This document shows positions 62,483 to 64,000 of a stretch of 64,000 nt of DNA, in pieces. The DNA is taken from the NCBI RefSeq assembly GCF_014784055.1, contig NZ_CP061813.1, positions 87,501 through 151,500 on the forward strand, in the 5' to 3' direction. Source of the DNA: Polaribacter haliotis (GTDB taxonomy: Bacteria > Bacteroidota > Bacteroidia > Flavobacteriales > Flavobacteriaceae). The translations under genes were made by a program, and so were the position numbers. The notes under the pieces were generated by a model that was not told the DNA's origin, did not search any database, and worked only from the letters and a program-made list of their open reading frames with translations. Within the stretch, counting starts at the first letter, position 1; each line of letters begins with the position of its first letter.

Positions 62483-62505
62483 TATAACAAGTGTTTATTG
62501 TTATA
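62483..62505. promoter_or_regulatory. Inverted repeat in the GH88/gntK-gnd divergent region
   Basis: TATAACAA (62483-62490) and TTGTTATA (62498-62505) are perfect complements with a 7-bp spacer, inside the 212-bp divergent region. It is a candidate operator for one or both directions. Confidence 0.5.
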
Positions 62506-62549
62506 AATAGACATTTTTAAACTTTTTAGAATAATTTAATTTAAAATTG

Positions 62550-62580
62550 TATATTTGGGCACCCAGTTTGGGTGCCCAAA
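62550..62580 (+). promoter_or_regulatory. Promoter of gntK-gnd with overlapping operator-like inverted repeat
   Basis: TATATTTG (62550-62557) fits the -7 box. It overlaps the left arm of a perfect 11-bp inverted repeat, TTTGGGCACCC (62554-62564) and GGGTGCCCAAA (62570-62580), spacer 5 bp, which ends 5 bp before the ATG. A repressor bound here would block polymerase. The same sequence could also fold in the mRNA and hide the start. Confidence 0.65.
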
Positions 62581-62585
62581 AAATT

Positions 62586-64000
62586 ATGACAAGAATAAAA
62601 GCAAATATTATCTTTATTATGGGAGTTTCTGGTGTTGGTAAAAGCACGATAGGAAACTTATTATCAGAAGAATTAAATCTTCCTTTTTTTGATGGAGATG
62701 ATTTTCATCCAGAAGATAATATCTTAAAAATGTCTAAAGGCGAGGCTTTAAATGATAATGATAGATTGGGTTGGCTACAAACATTAAACAAATTAGCAAT
62801 AAAACAATTAGCAAATAAAGGTTGCATTATTGTTTGTTCAGCCTTAAAAGAAAGCTATCGTACAATTTTAAGTCTAGATATTCAACAACACGTAAAATGG
62901 GTTTTTCTTCATGGTTCTTTTGAGCAAATTAAAGAAAGAATGAATAGTCGTAAAGATCATTTTATGAGTTCTAATTTATTAAAATCTCAATTTGATACGT
63001 TAGAAGAACCACAGAATGCCATACATATAGATATAAGTTTAACACCTAACAATATTATAAAAGTGATACATAAAGAGTTAGTAGAAAAGTCTGAATTCGG
63101 TTTATTCGGATTGGGAGTTATGGGAAAGAGTTTAAGTAGAAATTTAGCAAATAATGGATTTAAAATTTCTTTATTTAATAGACATGTAGATGGAGTAGAG
63201 GTAGATGTTGCAAAAAACTTCAAGAATGAATTTGAAGAATTATCAACAGCACTTCCATTTGATTCTATTAAATCTTTTGTAGGTTCTCTGCAAACGCCAA
63301 GAAAGATTATGTTAATGGTAAATGCAGGTAAAATTGTAGATTATGTTATTGAAGATCTTTTGCCATTTTTAGAAGCTGGAGATATTTTAATAGATGGTGG
63401 AAATTCCAACTATAATAAGACTAAAGAGAGATTTCATTATTTAAAATCGAAGAATATACATTTTGTTGGAACGGGTGTTTCTGGAGGAGAAGAAGGCGCT
63501 TTAAAAGGCCCATCAATTATGCCTGGTTGTGATAAAGATGTTTATAAAGATATCCAGCCTTTTTTAGAAGCAATCGCAGCAAAAGACGATAATAATTTAC
63601 CTTGTTGTACGCATATTGGAACCGAAGGAAGTGGGCATTTTGTAAAAATGGTTCATAATGGAATTGAATATGTAGAAATGCAATTATTAGCAGAGGTGTT
63701 TGTAATGTTGAAAGCATTAGGAAATAATCCTGATGAAATCGCAGATATTTTAGAGTCTTGGAAAGAGACAACGAATAGTTATTTGTTAGAAATTACGATT
63801 GATATCTTAAGAAAAAAAGAAGGAAATGATTGGTTGGTAAACCAAATTATGGACAAAGCAGGTAATAAAGGAACAGGAAACTGGACCACGATTGCAACTG
63901 CAGAGTTAGGAATACCAAGCACAATGATTGCTACTGCATTATTTGCACGTTACACTTCATTTTATAAAGATGAGCGTGTTCTTGCAAGTCAAAACTTCGA
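62586..64000 (+). CDS. Gluconokinase / 6-phosphogluconate dehydrogenase fusion (3' end outside window)
   Basis: I translated this frame from ATG 62586; it stays open to the window end (471 codons). Residues 1-160 form a shikimate-kinase-like gluconokinase: Walker A GVSGVGKST (13-21), FFDGDDFHP and CSALKESYR. From residue 170 follows 6-phosphogluconate dehydrogenase: NADP motif GLFGLGVMG, VNAGKIVD, IDGGNSNYNKT, GTGVSGGEEGA, GPSIMPGG-like GPSIMPGC and the catalytic segment KMVHNGIEYVEMQ. The fused protein would phosphorylate gluconate and oxidise the product to ribulose 5-phosphate. There is almost no linker. About 170 residues are expected beyond the edge. Confidence 0.9.
   Translation, partial: MTRIKANIIFIMGVSGVGKSTIGNLLSEELNLPFFDGDDFHPEDNILKMSKGEALNDNDRLGWLQTLNKLAIKQLANKGCIIVCSALKESYRTILSLDIQQHVKWVFLHGSFEQIKERMNSRKDHFMSSNLLKSQFDTLEEPQNAIHIDISLTPNNIIKVIHKELVEKSEFGLFGLGVMGKSLSRNLANNGFKISLFNRHVDGVEVDVAKNFKNEFEELSTALPFDSIKSFVGSLQTPRKIMLMVNAGKIVDYVIEDLLPFLEAGDILIDGGNSNYNKTKERFHYLKSKNIHFVGTGVSGGEEGALKGPSIMPGCDKDVYKDIQPFLEAIAAKDDNNLPCCTHIGTEGSGHFVKMVHNGIEYVEMQLLAEVFVMLKALGNNPDEIADILESWKETTNSYLLEITIDILRKKEGNDWLVNQIMDKAGNKGTGNWTTIATAELGIPSTMIATALFARYTSFYKDERVLASQNF

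Noticed and set aside
1..64000. CRISPR arrays, insertion sequences, integrases or prophage genes
   Set aside because: No regularly spaced repeats, transposase, integrase or phage structural gene was seen. The accessory regions look like metabolic islands without visible mobility genes.

Overview
The window looks like chromosome from a marine or algae-associated member of Flavobacteriaceae (Bacteroidota), broadly Polaribacter/Tenacibaculum-like. The support is strong AT richness with TTA-type codons, promoters with the Bacteroidota -7 box (TAnnTTTG), a SusC/SusD pair with a hybrid two-component regulator, many short lipoprotein signals, and housekeeping genes of flavobacterial type. Species level cannot be read from sequence alone.

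Left part (1-10 kb), mostly housekeeping: a cut queE and an exported RidA (minus strand), rpsA, a phosphoglucosamine mutase with a small outer-membrane-type protein and a class V aminotransferase, an LpxL-type acyltransferase, a rhomboid protease, tRNA-Gly(TCC), and an exported metallo-beta-lactamase-fold hydrolase. 10.0-19.0 kb is a heavy-metal (probably copper/silver) efflux operon: HYC_CC_PP protein, CusA-type RND pump, TolC-type channel, HMA-domain membrane protein, DUF305 protein, CusB-type adaptor with an added DUF3347 domain, and an HMA lipoprotein.

19.1-37.4 kb is a polysaccharide utilization locus (PUL). On the minus strand are SusC, SusD, a fasciclin lipoprotein and a further lipoprotein; then a GH109-type oxidoreductase-fold glycosidase; then two sulfatases and a PhoD-type phosphatase. 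A hybrid two-component regulator (HTCS) lies divergently on the plus strand. The susC and GH109 promoters share a conserved element at identical spacing from their -7 boxes, a good candidate for the HTCS operator.

37.4-46.7 kb is a complete hydroxyproline catabolic cluster: AraC regulator (divergent), DapA-family deaminase, 2,5-dioxovalerate dehydrogenase, DUF885 peptidase, 4-hydroxyproline epimerase, a DUF3781 small protein, a D-hydroxyproline dehydrogenase-type FAD enzyme, and an M24 Xaa-Pro peptidase. A near-perfect 20-bp tandem repeat sits between the regulator and the first enzyme. 46.7-52.8 kb is housekeeping again: AlkB-like, RluF-like, Tgt behind a hairpin-rich leader and lacking its zinc cysteines, an LptF/G permease, an EamA transporter and AccA.

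53-64 kb holds a second carbohydrate region without SusC/D: GH43-like, two-domain PL6, PL5/PL38-like lyase, GH2, GH88, and at the right edge a gluconokinase/6-phosphogluconate dehydrogenase fusion cut by the window end. Inverted repeats over its promoters suggest local repressors. Taken together, the accessory regions point to growth on uronate-containing and sulfated glycans and on hydroxyproline-rich protein, such as animal matrix or algal wall material. The substrate statements are inference.
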